Of a stretch of 64,000 bases of DNA, positions 8,941 to 17,871 are shown piece after piece. A model generated the notes under the pieces. The model saw only the letters and a list, made by a program, of their open reading frames with translations. It did no database searches and had not been told where the DNA came from. The stretch's first letter is position 1, and the number at the start of each line of letters is the position of its first letter. Made by a program: the position numbers and the translations under genes. This stretch comes from Methanocalculus chunghsingensis (GTDB lineage: Archaea > Halobacteriota > Methanomicrobia > Methanomicrobiales > Methanocorpusculaceae). Where the stretch lies: positions 124,001 through 188,000 of the forward strand of contig NZ_JWHL01000003.1 in assembly GCF_018132105.1 (NCBI RefSeq), written 5' to 3'.

Positions 8941-9068
8941 ACAGATGATCAGCTATCATGGAAGATAAAGATCATTATCTCTGATTCTGTAGCAGTCAGG
9001 GTAAGAACCGGATAGAATTGGGATGAGCCGGGAGAGGGGAGATTCCCCCCTTCGGTGTAGATTTGAGT
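8941..9068. other. Intergenic sequence without a recognised gene
   Basis: Together with the decayed gene this forms a roughly 450-base gap between coding genes. A short GGGGA/TCCCC hairpin near 9036-9048 lies just downstream of the PH-domain gene on the minus strand and could help end its transcript. Nothing else is visible. Confidence 0.4.
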
Positions 9069-9662
9069 TTACCGCTTCTCTTCGATCCGCCCGAGTATCG
9101 CACGAATCTGCCGGAGTTCATCGACCACCGGATCAGATGCCGGGCCCGACGTTCCATCTCCGCCGGACTCTGTTGCGATGGCCGGCCCTGTTCTGACATA
9201 GCTCATAATCAGTTCCCGAAGCTCCTCAGGCTCTGCAATCCCGTTGAGCTGGAGTTCAGCATGTGGTTGTGCCGAGTACCCGGCGGTCTGAATCTTCAGC
9301 GAAGAGATACCAAAGATCCGCATTACAGGCCCCTGCGTGATATCGATATTTGTGATCCGTGAATAGGGGACGATTCCTGTCTGTCGGAACCATACCCCCC
9401 TTCTCCAGGTGATCTCGGTCCGTGTCAGCTCGTACCTGATGGTCTCATAGTAGAGGGGAATCCAGTAGAGGACGAAGATGAGAGTACCGATGATCGGGAC
9501 GGATATGACGATCCCACCCATTCCCTGGAAGAGGGCAACTGCCCCAAGACAGAAGAAGATGGCCGGAATGGCAACAATTGAAAAGATCAGGAAGTAATAC
9601 TTTTTCAGCTCGGTGATCGGAAAGAAGGTCTCTCCAATGCGATACGGGGCACGATCTGGCAT
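9069..9662 (-). CDS. PH domain-containing membrane protein (YdbS-like)
   Basis: The 197-residue protein has two adjacent transmembrane segments (about 22-44 and 50-71) followed by a bacterial-type PH domain (bPH2/DUF304, about 73-150) with the typical R-L-T-R-x-E...R-x-G strands and VPYSRITNID. The C-terminal tail is charged and probably disordered or helical. The start ATG at 9662 gives the usual short N-terminus before the first membrane segment; the frame remains open upstream to 9860 but that extension is not family-like. The function of YdbS-like proteins is poorly known; membrane-envelope roles are suggested for bacterial relatives. Confidence 0.82.
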   Translation of the reverse strand: MPDRAPYRIGETFFPITELKKYYFLIFSIVAIPAIFFCLGAVALFQGMGGIVISVPIIGTLIFVLYWIPLYYETIRYELTRTEITWRRGVWFRQTGIVPYSRITNIDITQGPVMRIFGISSLKIQTAGYSAQPHAELQLNGIAEPEELRELIMSYVRTGPAIATESGGDGTSGPASDPVVDELRQIRAILGRIEEKR

Positions 9663-9715
9663 ACATTCAGATGGTCGTTTGCAGTATAAAGGAATTCTGC
9701 AGGAAAAAAAGAATA

Positions 9716-10093
9716 TTATCGATCTGCCCAGAGGAGATGGATATTGCAGTATTCCCGGGCCTTCACCGGCTCTTCGTCCGTCTCGAAGTAGGCGGTCGGG
9801 GCCATCCCCTGCTTGAGATACGCCCGGTGGATACAATCCTTTGTCTGGAGCTCGATCCACTCGATATAATGGTTTTCCTCCATCGGATGCGGGGTCGATC
9901 CGACGGTCACAAGGTAGCCCTTCCCGGATCGTTCGATGATCGGGACATGCTTCTCGGTCGTCTTGTCGGCAGTCTGCTCAGAGAGGAGTTCCATCTCTTT
10001 TCCGCAGCAGACGAGCTTTCCGTTTCCACTGTGCATCACGCCGGTGATATTCCCACAGACGCCGCATTTGTATATCTCATGAATGTGTGTCAT
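9716..10093 (-). CDS. dfx: Desulfoferrodoxin (superoxide reductase)
   Basis: This 125-residue enzyme reduces superoxide to hydrogen peroxide without making oxygen, taking electrons from rubredoxin. The N-terminal desulforedoxin domain has its four iron ligands C10, C13, C29 and C30. The catalytic domain keeps the histidines H49, H69 and H75 and the C116/H119 pair near the C-terminus, as well as the E47-K48 pair next to the active site. It is the third gene of an operon with rubredoxin and FprA, which would supply electrons and remove oxygen. Both iron centres are intact, so it is a 2Fe-type superoxide reductase. Confidence 0.96.
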   Translation of the reverse strand: MTHIHEIYKCGVCGNITGVMHSGNGKLVCCGKEMELLSEQTADKTTEKHVPIIERSGKGYLVTVGSTPHPMEENHYIEWIELQTKDCIHRAYLKQGMAPTAYFETDEEPVKAREYCNIHLLWADR

Positions 10094-10128
10094 GGCATCA
10101 TCTCAAAATACGCTTACAGAGAGCCCTT

Positions 10129-11307
10129 CTACGAGGACTCTGCATGCTTCTCCCTGATTGTCCGTGCAAGCTGTTTCAGTGCGGTGATATCCTTCTCAAC
10201 CGCCTGTCCCTTCACATAGACCGGGTCGAGGATCTCACACTTCAGTGGGGCGATCATATCGCTGATCTGCTTCACCGTCTTCCCTCCCCAGCCAAACGAT
10301 CCGATGACTGTTGCATACTTCGCCTTCGGCTTGATGGCTGCTGTCAGGTATGCTGCATGTACCGCAAGCGGATGGGCACCGAAGAGGACGGTTGGTGTTG
10401 CAATGATGATCGTCTGGGCTTCAACGAGAGCCATTGCGAGAAGGCCGGTATCGCTCTGGGTGAGATCGAACCGCTCAACATGGACTCCTTCTGCGATGAG
10501 GGCATTGGAGAGGATATCAACCATCTTTTTGGTGCTTCCATGCATTGTGACATAGGCGATGACGGCAGTATTCTTCGGTGCACCTGTCGCCCACTCCCGG
10601 TAATACCCGAGGATCAGTGATGGGTTGTCATAGAGGGGACCATGGCTCGGTGCGATGATCGAGATGTCAAGTCCTTCGATGAGATCAAGGTACCCTCCGA
10701 TACTGCCGGCAAAGGGCATCATAATCTCGGCATAATACCTCTTCGCCGACTCGTAGAGCCGTTCGGGATCATGGATAAAGAGATCTGATGTGGCGAGGTG
10801 TGATCCAAGGAAGTCCCCGGTAAAGAGGACGTTATCCTCAACGACCTGCGTCAGCATCGTATCTGGCCAGTGAACCCAGGGGGTGAGGTGGAAGCGGAGT
10901 GTCTTCCCACCGAGATCGAGGGTCTGCTGATCCTCAATAACCATGATTCTGCAGTCTTCGATCCCGAAGAACTCAATTAAGAGCTCTCTGCATTTTCCAT
11001 TCGTTACCACCATCGAACCCGGATAGAGATCAAGGATGAGTGGGAGGCAGCCGGAATGATCCTGTTCGGCATGGTTGATGACGACATAGTCCAGCGTATT
11101 GATCTTTTCTGTCATCAGGTTGGTGACAAGCTCCATCTCCATCTCTTCATCAACGGTATCGATGAGAGCGGTCTTGTCGGCTCCCTGTACCAGATAGGCA
11201 TTGTAACTGGTACCCTTCGGTGTCGGAACCAGGGCATCAAAGAGACGGCGATCCCAGTCAATTGCTCCAATCCAGGAGATTCCATCTGTTATCTTTCGGA
11301 CGACCAA
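10129..11307 (-). CDS. fprA: Type A flavoprotein FprA (F420H2 oxidase / flavodiiron protein)
   Basis: This 392-residue flavodiiron protein reduces oxygen to water; in methanogens the electrons come from F420H2. The N-terminal metallo-beta-lactamase-like domain has the diiron ligands H79, E81, D83 and H84 (HAEQDH). The C-terminal flavodoxin domain binds FMN (about residues 250-392; VTMHGSTKKM is the phosphate loop). The start is TTG at 11307, with GGAG nine bases upstream and six bases after the rubredoxin stop. It is flanked by rubredoxin and superoxide reductase on one transcript, so the three form an oxygen-defence unit. Confidence 0.95.
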   Translation of the reverse strand: MVVRKITDGISWIGAIDWDRRLFDALVPTPKGTSYNAYLVQGADKTALIDTVDEEMEMELVTNLMTEKINTLDYVVINHAEQDHSGCLPLILDLYPGSMVVTNGKCRELLIEFFGIEDCRIMVIEDQQTLDLGGKTLRFHLTPWVHWPDTMLTQVVEDNVLFTGDFLGSHLATSDLFIHDPERLYESAKRYYAEIMMPFAGSIGGYLDLIEGLDISIIAPSHGPLYDNPSLILGYYREWATGAPKNTAVIAYVTMHGSTKKMVDILSNALIAEGVHVERFDLTQSDTGLLAMALVEAQTIIIATPTVLFGAHPLAVHAAYLTAAIKPKAKYATVIGSFGWGGKTVKQISDMIAPLKCEILDPVYVKGQAVEKDITALKQLARTIREKHAESS

Positions 11308-11313
11308 TGCGGG

Positions 11314-11451
11314 TCACTCCTTCTTCACAAAGAGGGCTTTGCGTGCTGCACAGACCGGACAGACCCATGTCTCGGGGAGCTCTTCAAATGGCGTTCCTTC
11401 CTTCTCTGCGTCATATACATGCCCACAGATTGTACATTTCCATGAATCCAT
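11314..11451 (-). CDS. rub: Rubredoxin
   Basis: This 45-residue electron carrier has one iron bound by two CxxC pairs, CTIC (6-9) and CPVC (31-34). It lacks the last few residues of typical 52-residue rubredoxins but keeps the fold motifs [11 protein letters not shown] and PETWVCPVC. The ATG at 11451 is chosen because AGGAGA lies six bases upstream; an ATG at 11457 sits directly on that ribosome binding site. It is the first gene of the operon with FprA and superoxide reductase and probably feeds electrons to them. Confidence 0.95.
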   Translation of the reverse strand: MDSWKCTICGHVYDAEKEGTPFEELPETWVCPVCAARKALFVKKE

Positions 11452-11516
11452 CTTCATTCTCCTTTGGTATCTCCTTATGCAGAAAAAAAGGATAATGGTT
11501 GTGATCGTACATCTCT

Positions 11517-12035
11517 TTATTCGAGATAATATGTATGGAAGAACCAAAACGACCGGTTCCTCCTTACGGCAACCGCGATTCTATAGAGCCTGATGATCTC
11601 GATCATCAGATCGATCCGGGAACTATACCTCTCCGGGATCATCTGGTTGAACCGCTCTTTGGTGATCCGATCTGTTGATGAGCTGTACCTGATCCCAAGT
11701 ATTGAGGAGGCTTTTTTGTCAAGGCCTGCAAGATACCACCCCTCGATCTCTTTGATGACGATGATGATCTTCTGCTCATCAAGTTCGCGGTACCTGCTCA
11801 TCAGGACCCTCTTCTTCGCCTTGACCGACCGCTTATGATCGATATCCGCGACCAAGAGATAGTCATCCCCCATCGCCCCGATTCCCCGGATGAACCCGTC
11901 CACCCGGATATACTTCATACCGGCATAGCCGATCATCCGGATATCATCATATCCTTCCTGCAGGTGCTCCCTGAGAACCCCTTCAAAAAATCTGATGTCA
12001 TCCGGCCCTTCACAGAAGATGTAGAGGCGATTCAT
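11517..12035 (-). CDS. TOPRIM-like protein, DUF4276/DUF4435 type
   Basis: The 172-residue protein looks like a small TOPRIM nuclease-type partner of an ATPase. It opens with a hydrophobic strand ending in CEGPDD (E9 as the candidate catalytic glutamate), then has VADIDH (D64 and D66) and IEGWYLAG (E98), in the order expected of DUF4276/RloB-like TOPRIM proteins. The start overlaps the stop of the upstream ATPase as ATGA, so the two are translationally coupled. That pairing recalls AbiL, PARIS and OLD-type anti-phage systems, in which the ATPase senses infection and the TOPRIM protein cuts nucleic acid. This role is inferred from architecture only. Confidence 0.7.
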   Translation of the reverse strand: MNRLYIFCEGPDDIRFFEGVLREHLQEGYDDIRMIGYAGMKYIRVDGFIRGIGAMGDDYLLVADIDHKRSVKAKKRVLMSRYRELDEQKIIIVIKEIEGWYLAGLDKKASSILGIRYSSSTDRITKERFNQMIPERYSSRIDLMIEIIRLYRIAVAVRRNRSFWFFHTYYLE

Positions 12036-13270
12036 AGCCCGAGCAGGTTCTGGATATAGAGCTCTTCGATACCAACCTCATTTTTGAGGAAGGTTCGGAC
12101 CTCTTCACGGAGGGCAGGCCTCACAACCTGTGAGAACCCATCCTTGTCCCTGGATATAAGCAGGATGTCCTCGACATCCGCATATCGTACGATCCCCGGG
12201 TTATGGGTGGTGATAAGGATCTGTTTGCCTGATGCGGCATCCGCCACCATCGAGACGACTTTGGCGATGAGGTAGGGATGGATATTCTTTTCAGGCTCTT
12301 CGATGATGATGAAGGGCTTCTCCTCAAAGTAGAGGGCTACGATGAGGTTGATGACATTGATCGTCCCATCCGATATCACCGAGGAGGGGAGGGTCAGATC
12401 ATTTCCATACCTCTCGGTGATGGTAAAGTATACCGAACTGTCCATGAACCTCCTGATATCGATATCCTGGATGAAGGGGAGGAGATCATGCATCAGGTTG
12501 GCAAGCCGCCTCTTTTTGATGGGATCTGCAAGGATCGTCCGGAGAACCAGTGCAAGGTTCGATCCATCCTCTTCGAGATCACTTCTGCCGGTGAGCGGTA
12601 TCGCCTTCCTCGGTGATCGCGGATCAAAGTCATAGATGGCAATATCAGAGAAGAACCGCTGAAATCCGGGCAGGGGAACAAGAAGAGGATTTTCGATGAG
12701 GAGCGTCCCGGGCCGTGGTGTATTGTCCTGAAGGTACGGCGGGATGATATCAGAGATCTCAATGGTAACCCCTTCCGGTGTCCTGAGATCATAGACGACA
12801 CCATCATCCTTCCGGATAATCAGGAGCTCACCGTCTCCCCGGCTATCTGCATCTGACTCCGGGCTGCATGAACACGCGAGCCGGAGTGTATCAGAGACTA
12901 TCTCATAAGCATCATCCCTGATGAGGAGGCTAAAACGGTACTCTATCTCACTGAAGGTAAGGGTATGCCGTCTTCCCTCTGTATCACGGACCCCGGAGAG
13001 GACCCCGAGATTATTTTCAAATATAACTCCAAGCTCGGTCGGTGTATCCTTTGGGAAGCTGGCATTTCTGATGAACTCAGCACCCCCCTGCATTGATATT
13101 GCGTTTCCAATGCCATGCCGTGCGATATCACGGAAGAACCGGAGTATTCTGATGAAGTTCGTCTTTCCGGCGGCATTTGTTCCGATCAGGATATTGTACG
13201 TATCAAGATCCACCACAAGGTCAGAGAAGCTCTTGAAGTTTTTACATGCAACCTGTTGTATCCTCATCAT
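12032..13270 (-). CDS. AAA ATPase, OLD/AriA-like (AAA_15/AAA_21)
   Basis: The 412-residue protein is an ABC/SMC-like ATPase. Its N-terminus resembles RecF-type proteins (FKSFSDL) with Walker A GTNAAGKT at 30-37. A long middle domain follows, then Walker B with paired glutamates (FIIIEE, 320-325) and a switch histidine in LITTHNPG. It has no fused TOPRIM domain; that function is supplied by the next gene, which overlaps by 4 bases. Split ATPase plus TOPRIM pairs are typical of AbiL and PARIS defence systems. Upstream lies a 62-base gap to TspO on the same strand. Confidence 0.8.
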   Translation of the reverse strand: MMRIQQVACKNFKSFSDLVVDLDTYNILIGTNAAGKTNFIRILRFFRDIARHGIGNAISMQGGAEFIRNASFPKDTPTELGVIFENNLGVLSGVRDTEGRRHTLTFSEIEYRFSLLIRDDAYEIVSDTLRLACSCSPESDADSRGDGELLIIRKDDGVVYDLRTPEGVTIEISDIIPPYLQDNTPRPGTLLIENPLLVPLPGFQRFFSDIAIYDFDPRSPRKAIPLTGRSDLEEDGSNLALVLRTILADPIKKRRLANLMHDLLPFIQDIDIRRFMDSSVYFTITERYGNDLTLPSSVISDGTINVINLIVALYFEEKPFIIIEEPEKNIHPYLIAKVVSMVADAASGKQILITTHNPGIVRYADVEDILLISRDKDGFSQVVRPALREEVRTFLKNEVGIEELYIQNLLGL

Positions 13271-13332
13271 CGGCTCCTTTCATTGCATCTGGCTGAACCC
13301 GGATATATCTTTCTCTCAAAAAAGGGGGAAAT

Positions 13333-13827
13333 TCAGGGGTTGAGGATATAGATGGATGCATTCAGGAGCGTTGCAAAGGTGACCCAGCCAAGGTACGGGA
13401 TGTTGAGGAGGGCTGCTGTGCGTGAGATACGGTTGAATGCGATGATCATCCAGAGGATCATACCCCAGAGAGGGATGATACAGATGAGGCCAAGGAGCGG
13501 GGATGGAATCCCGAAGAAGAGGAATGACCAGATTCCATTTAAAAAGAGCTGGCCTGCAAATATCCCGGTTGCAATCCTGACATCACGTCTCTCCCACCCG
13601 AATCTGAGTATCAGAAAGAGTGATATCCCCATCAGGATATAGAGTATCGTCCATGCAGGACCAAAGAGCCAGTCAGGTGGGGTGAACCAGGGTTTGGCAA
13701 TCGTCCGGTACCAGCCGGTGACATTGGCTGCTGTTGCAATACTTCCGATGAATCCCGCTGAGAGTGGAATAAGGATACACCCGATGAGAAGCACCGCATC
13801 GCGTGCAAACTGTTTGTTGAAAGCCAT
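13333..13827 (-). CDS. tspO: TspO/MBR family protein
   Basis: This 164-residue membrane protein has five predicted transmembrane segments and the tryptophan-rich TspO signatures WYRTIAKPWFTPPDW and GPAWTILYILMG. The family binds porphyrins and other tetrapyrroles or sterols and is linked to stress and tetrapyrrole handling; in a methanogen that could concern haem-like or F430-related compounds, but this is speculation. The ATG at 13827 is preferred because GGAGGAGA lies eight bases upstream; a longer in-frame start at 13854 lacks this. It follows mntP on the same strand with a 90-base gap. Confidence 0.93.
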   Translation of the reverse strand: MAFNKQFARDAVLLIGCILIPLSAGFIGSIATAANVTGWYRTIAKPWFTPPDWLFGPAWTILYILMGISLFLILRFGWERRDVRIATGIFAGQLFLNGIWSFLFFGIPSPLLGLICIIPLWGMILWMIIAFNRISRTAALLNIPYLGWVTFATLLNASIYILNP

Positions 13828-13917
13828 ACCGGTATCTCCTCTCCGTTTAAGCAAAAAGGTTTCCCCTTCCTGCCTGTTGACAGGTACCCGAACCGTCCGG
13901 TGGTGCTTTTGGAGAGA

Positions 13918-14478
13918 TCAGAAAAAAATCCCTTCGATAAGAATTCTGGCGCCGATACCAATGAGGATGATACCGCCAAGAAGCTCAACACGCCCACCGA
14001 GATACCTGCCAAAATGCCGTCCGGCCATGATACCGGCGATGCAGACACCGAAGGTAACGATGCCGATGACGAGGGCGGCAGAGAGGATCGGGATCTCAAG
14101 CAGAGAAAAGGTGACACCGACAGCGAGGGCATCTATGCTCGTTGCAACTGAAAGGATGAGTAGTATAGAAAAAGAAGCAATACCCGGTCTCTTTTCCTCT
14201 TCCTTTTCATATACTGCCTCGTAGATCATCTTCCCCCCGATAACAGCCAGGAGAAGAGATGCGACCCAGTGATCATATGGGGCGATGATCTCAGATCCCG
14301 CCTCCCCGATCAGGTACCCGATGATCGGCATCCCTCCCTGAAATATTCCAAAGAAGAAGGCTGCCCTGATCCCGTAATACCAGAATTGTTCTTTGAGGGT
14401 AGACCCGGCTGCTATCGAGACGGCGCAGGAGTCCATCGCAAGGGCGATGGCGATGAGAAAGAGTGTAATTCCGTTCAC
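13918..14478 (-). CDS. mntP: Manganese efflux protein MntP
   Basis: This 186-residue protein belongs to the MntP (DUF204) family, which exports Mn2+ across the membrane. Six transmembrane segments and the two family signatures with acidic residues, AMDSCAVSIAAG and SIDALAVGVTF, are present and related by internal repetition. The start is GTG at 14478 and overlaps the TGA of the HEAT-repeat gene as GTGA, so the pair is coupled. No yybP-ykoY-type riboswitch, which often controls bacterial mntP, is visible because the gene starts inside another coding region. Confidence 0.93.
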   Translation of the reverse strand: MNGITLFLIAIALAMDSCAVSIAAGSTLKEQFWYYGIRAAFFFGIFQGGMPIIGYLIGEAGSEIIAPYDHWVASLLLAVIGGKMIYEAVYEKEEEKRPGIASFSILLILSVATSIDALAVGVTFSLLEIPILSAALVIGIVTFGVCIAGIMAGRHFGRYLGGRVELLGGIILIGIGARILIEGIFF

Positions 14479-17400
14479 TGTTGGTTGCCTCTGCGCAGGA
14501 TCCGATCACAGACTCCCTGGATCATCTTCCTTCCCATCGGATCTGCCGTTGCGGACTCATCCTTCAGGGCGGGAAGAGCCTCCTCTCCCATCTCGAAGAG
14601 TGCATCTGCACAGACCTTTCGAATCAGGGTATATTCATCAGAAAGACCCTTGATGAGAGGGGGAATCGCAGTGGGATCTCCGGTCCTGCCGAGTGCCCGT
14701 GCCGCCCCCATCCTGATATCCTCATCCGGATCAGCGAGTGCGTCGATGAGAATCGGAACTGCAACGGATCCCTCTGCTGACATCTCATTCCAGCGCCCCT
14801 GGGCAAAAAGGAACTGTGCCCTGGCTTCACCATCACCCGGAGTCCATCCGATCTCTTTCAATGCATCGGCTGCCCCGGACCGGACATCCTTCACGGGATC
14901 AGAGAGTGCAGAAACGAGCGACTGTATTGCTGCATCCTCCATTCCTGCAAGAGCTTCAGCCGATGCGGAACGGACACTGAAATCCTCATCCCCGAGCTTC
15001 TGAATGAGTGGAGCTACCGCCGTTGGATCACCGATATAGCCTATCGCCCGGATGGCTGCTACCACGACATCGGGATCATCATCGGTGAGAAGCCCGGTGA
15101 GTGCGGAAACAGCTCTTGGATCCATAGAGATGCCGAGTGACTCAGCAGCTGCTATCCGGATACGGTAGTCCCTGTCAGTGAGCATCCGGATAAGAGGATC
15201 TATCGTCTGGGGATCTCCGATCTTTCCAAGAAGGAGTGCGACGGTGATTCTTGTATCTCTTCCACCGTCCCTCAGTAATGTCAGCAGCTCTTCAACGGCC
15301 GGCCCTCTGATCTCTGCCAGAATCTCTGCAGCCGTTGCCCGTTGTTCCCGGTTTCCTTTGAGAAGAATCTCGATCAGGGGTGAGACGGCGGCTGCCCCCC
15401 TGAGGACGAGCTCCTGTGCGGATTGGATCTGTGCCTCCTTATTGCCGCTGAGGAGATCCTGTATCAGGGGTATGATATCTTTGGCGGATTCGACATCCGA
15501 CTGCTTGGATGACCGATTAATGCCTCTGTCATCAACTCTTCCGATATCTCCCCCCCCAAGCAGGATCTCTGCCTTCTCGCTGATGACCGGATCCGGATCT
15601 GCAGAGGCGTGTTCAATGAGATACCTTGCATTCTCTCCAATATCCGCAAGGATCAGAAGAGCGGCAAGCTTCTCCTCACGGCTGCCGGCAGCCAGTATCT
15701 CTTCGAGAGGGCGGATAACGGCAACATCGAATCGTTTCAGTGCTTCAATAGCTGCAGCTCTGACACCCGCATTATCACTTCCAAGAAGGTTGACCAGATG
15801 TGGGATCGCCCTCTGATCGCCTATCTCTCCGAGTGCTTCTGCCGCTCCCCGCCGGATCTCATCTGACGGTCCGTTCAGGGTGGCAACCAGATTCTCCACT
15901 GCAGGTCTGCCTATCCGGCCAAGAGCAATGACTGCCTCCCTCTTCACATCTGCCTTCAGATCAGGGAGGCAGGTGATCAGAGGTGATATTGCATCGGTAC
16001 TTCGTAGTTTTCCAAGCGACCTTGCCGCCATGGCACGCACGGCTCCTTCACCATCAGCAAGAAGAGGGAGAAGATACCTGGCAGCAGATGGTTCTCCAAT
16101 CTCGCCGATCATCTCTGCCGCCGCTGCACGAACCGGTGGCGACGTATCTGAGAGCGCCCCTATCAGAACCGGGAGGGCCGGTGGGCCGATGGTGAGGAGG
16201 GCGTCAAGGGCGATGAGACGGCTCTCTTCATCTCCCTCACTGAGTACACGGAGGAGGGCATTGATCAACGGCTCGGCCTGCTCATCGATCTTCTCAGGTG
16301 TGGCAGATCCGATGCCCGCGAGCTTCTCATGGACTGCCGGATCGATCTTCTGAATCACTCTTTGGATCTTAACAAATTTCTTCTCAGGAAAGAGTGCTAC
16401 CCTCTCCGTTTCATCATTATCTTCACCCTTATCAGGCTTCTCTTCCGGTTTCTCCTCCGAAACCGCTCTCCTCTCCTCTCCCGTACCCTGGTCCATCCTC
16501 TTCAGCTGAATTTTTTCATCAGGTGATCGGTTCTTCTTTGAGAGATCGATCGATCCGGCTCCCCGGCTTTTTTCCTGTTTTGTATCCCCTTCTTCATCCC
16601 GGTTTCCGGGCCTGAGCGGACGAAAGACCCGGTCGCTCTTTCCAAGCGAGGTGAGAAGTTCTCCTGCACCATTTCGTATCCTGATATCGGGGCTGCTGAG
16701 TGCTTCTTCAAGCGGACCGATTGAATACCTGGCGAGACTTCTGAGCGACTCTGAGATCCCTTTTCTAACGCTGTAATAATCATCTCTGAGAGTGTCGATT
16801 AACGGTGGAACTGCGGCTCTTCCGATGGCTGCGACCTTCTCCCACTGTTCGGTTGCAATGAAGTACCGTGCCCGCCCGGTATCGTTTGCTGGATACCATC
16901 CGAGCCGATCAAGGCTTGATGCCGCCTCCATCCTGACGCTGTAATACTCATCCTCCAATGCGGTGACGAGGCGTGGAATCGCACGTACGTCCCCGATTGC
17001 ACCCAGCGCCTCAGCCGCCGCCGTCCGGACATTTCCATCCTTATCTGAGAGTATTCCAAGGAGCGGGGCTATAGCCTCGCTGTCACCGAGATTTCCCAGT
17101 GTCCGTGCGGCATTGACCCTGGAGACATAGTAATCATCATCGAGAAGCCTGATCAGGATTGGAACTGCTGCACGCCGGAATCGCTGCAGATCCTTCCATT
17201 GCCCAAGTGCGATCAGTCGTGCAGCCGCCTCACTCTCGCTCTCCGGGCTGATACGTATTGCATCAAGTGCCTGTGCAGCCCCCCTCCGGGATCGATACGA
17301 CGGGCTGAAGAGACCTTCTCTGAGGAAAGGCGCATTATTTGATCCGATATGGACGAGGGTTGCGATGATAAGCTCGCTCTTCTCTTCTTCAATATGATGG

Positions 17401-17750
17401 AGGCACTCAATAAGAGGTGCAGCAGCGGGTGTTCCAATCGAGGCAAGTGCTGCGGCGGCATATTCTCTCTTCCGCCCATCTTCCTTTATCAGAATTCTCA
17501 TGAGATGAGGGATGGCCGGGGATTCGATCCGGTTGAGGACAAGCGCAGCACAGGAGCGCCTCTTCTCATCCTGATCCACAGCAGCAGCTATAACCCCGGG
17601 CAGGGCTCCGGGCATCAGGCTCATCAGGGCAGAGACGGAATTTTCCCGTATCTGTGAATCGGGGGATTCACATGCCCTGATCAGCCCATCAACATCTCCG
17701 CGTTCTTTGAGTTTTTCTATATTGGGGCGAAAAATGTCGAATAATCCCAT
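14475..17750 (-). CDS. Large HEAT-repeat (PBS-lyase-like) protein
   Basis: The 1091-residue protein is built almost wholly of HEAT/PBS-lyase-like repeats of about 31 residues, each of the form D...VR..AA.ALG.IGD..A...L. An N-terminal array (about 25-372) and a long C-terminal array (about 485-1085) flank a charged, low-complexity linker (about 375-480) rich in Glu, Lys and Asp. A variant unit with W.P...AR...A...W......G..AVP.LI recurs near residues 170, 285 and 985. Such solenoids scaffold protein complexes; no catalytic domain, signal peptide or membrane segment is visible. It overlaps mntP by 4 bases. Confidence 0.85.
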   Translation of the reverse strand: MGLFDIFRPNIEKLKERGDVDGLIRACESPDSQIRENSVSALMSLMPGALPGVIAAAVDQDEKRRSCAALVLNRIESPAIPHLMRILIKEDGRKREYAAAALASIGTPAAAPLIECLHHIEEEKSELIIATLVHIGSNNAPFLREGLFSPSYRSRRGAAQALDAIRISPESESEAAARLIALGQWKDLQRFRRAAVPILIRLLDDDYYVSRVNAARTLGNLGDSEAIAPLLGILSDKDGNVRTAAAEALGAIGDVRAIPRLVTALEDEYYSVRMEAASSLDRLGWYPANDTGRARYFIATEQWEKVAAIGRAAVPPLIDTLRDDYYSVRKGISESLRSLARYSIGPLEEALSSPDIRIRNGAGELLTSLGKSDRVFRPLRPGNRDEEGDTKQEKSRGAGSIDLSKKNRSPDEKIQLKRMDQGTGEERRAVSEEKPEEKPDKGEDNDETERVALFPEKKFVKIQRVIQKIDPAVHEKLAGIGSATPEKIDEQAEPLINALLRVLSEGDEESRLIALDALLTIGPPALPVLIGALSDTSPPVRAAAAEMIGEIGEPSAARYLLPLLADGEGAVRAMAARSLGKLRSTDAISPLITCLPDLKADVKREAVIALGRIGRPAVENLVATLNGPSDEIRRGAAEALGEIGDQRAIPHLVNLLGSDNAGVRAAAIEALKRFDVAVIRPLEEILAAGSREEKLAALLILADIGENARYLIEHASADPDPVISEKAEILLGGGDIGRVDDRGINRSSKQSDVESAKDIIPLIQDLLSGNKEAQIQSAQELVLRGAAAVSPLIEILLKGNREQRATAAEILAEIRGPAVEELLTLLRDGGRDTRITVALLLGKIGDPQTIDPLIRMLTDRDYRIRIAAAESLGISMDPRAVSALTGLLTDDDPDVVVAAIRAIGYIGDPTAVAPLIQKLGDEDFSVRSASAEALAGMEDAAIQSLVSALSDPVKDVRSGAADALKEIGWTPGDGEARAQFLFAQGRWNEMSAEGSVAVPILIDALADPDEDIRMGAARALGRTGDPTAIPPLIKGLSDEYTLIRKVCADALFEMGEEALPALKDESATADPMGRKMIQGVCDRILRRGNQQ

Positions 17751-17809
17751 AGCTGTCTCTTCCCGTGATAATTTAGTAGGATATTCTGCCAGAAAAGTCT
17801 GCCTGATCA

Positions 17810-17822
17810 GAAAAAAGTGTTT
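17810..17822 (-). terminator. T-tract after the 2-oxoacid oxidoreductase operon
   Basis: On the minus strand the sequence downstream of korB reads ACTTTTTTCTG, with six T residues about 55 bases after the stop. It separates korB from the HEAT-repeat gene on the same strand and is a plausible archaeal terminator. Confidence 0.5.
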
Positions 17823-17871
17823 GTGAATTTGGATCTTCTTTATCTCCTCGAAAGAGGGGACGAGTATCCGT

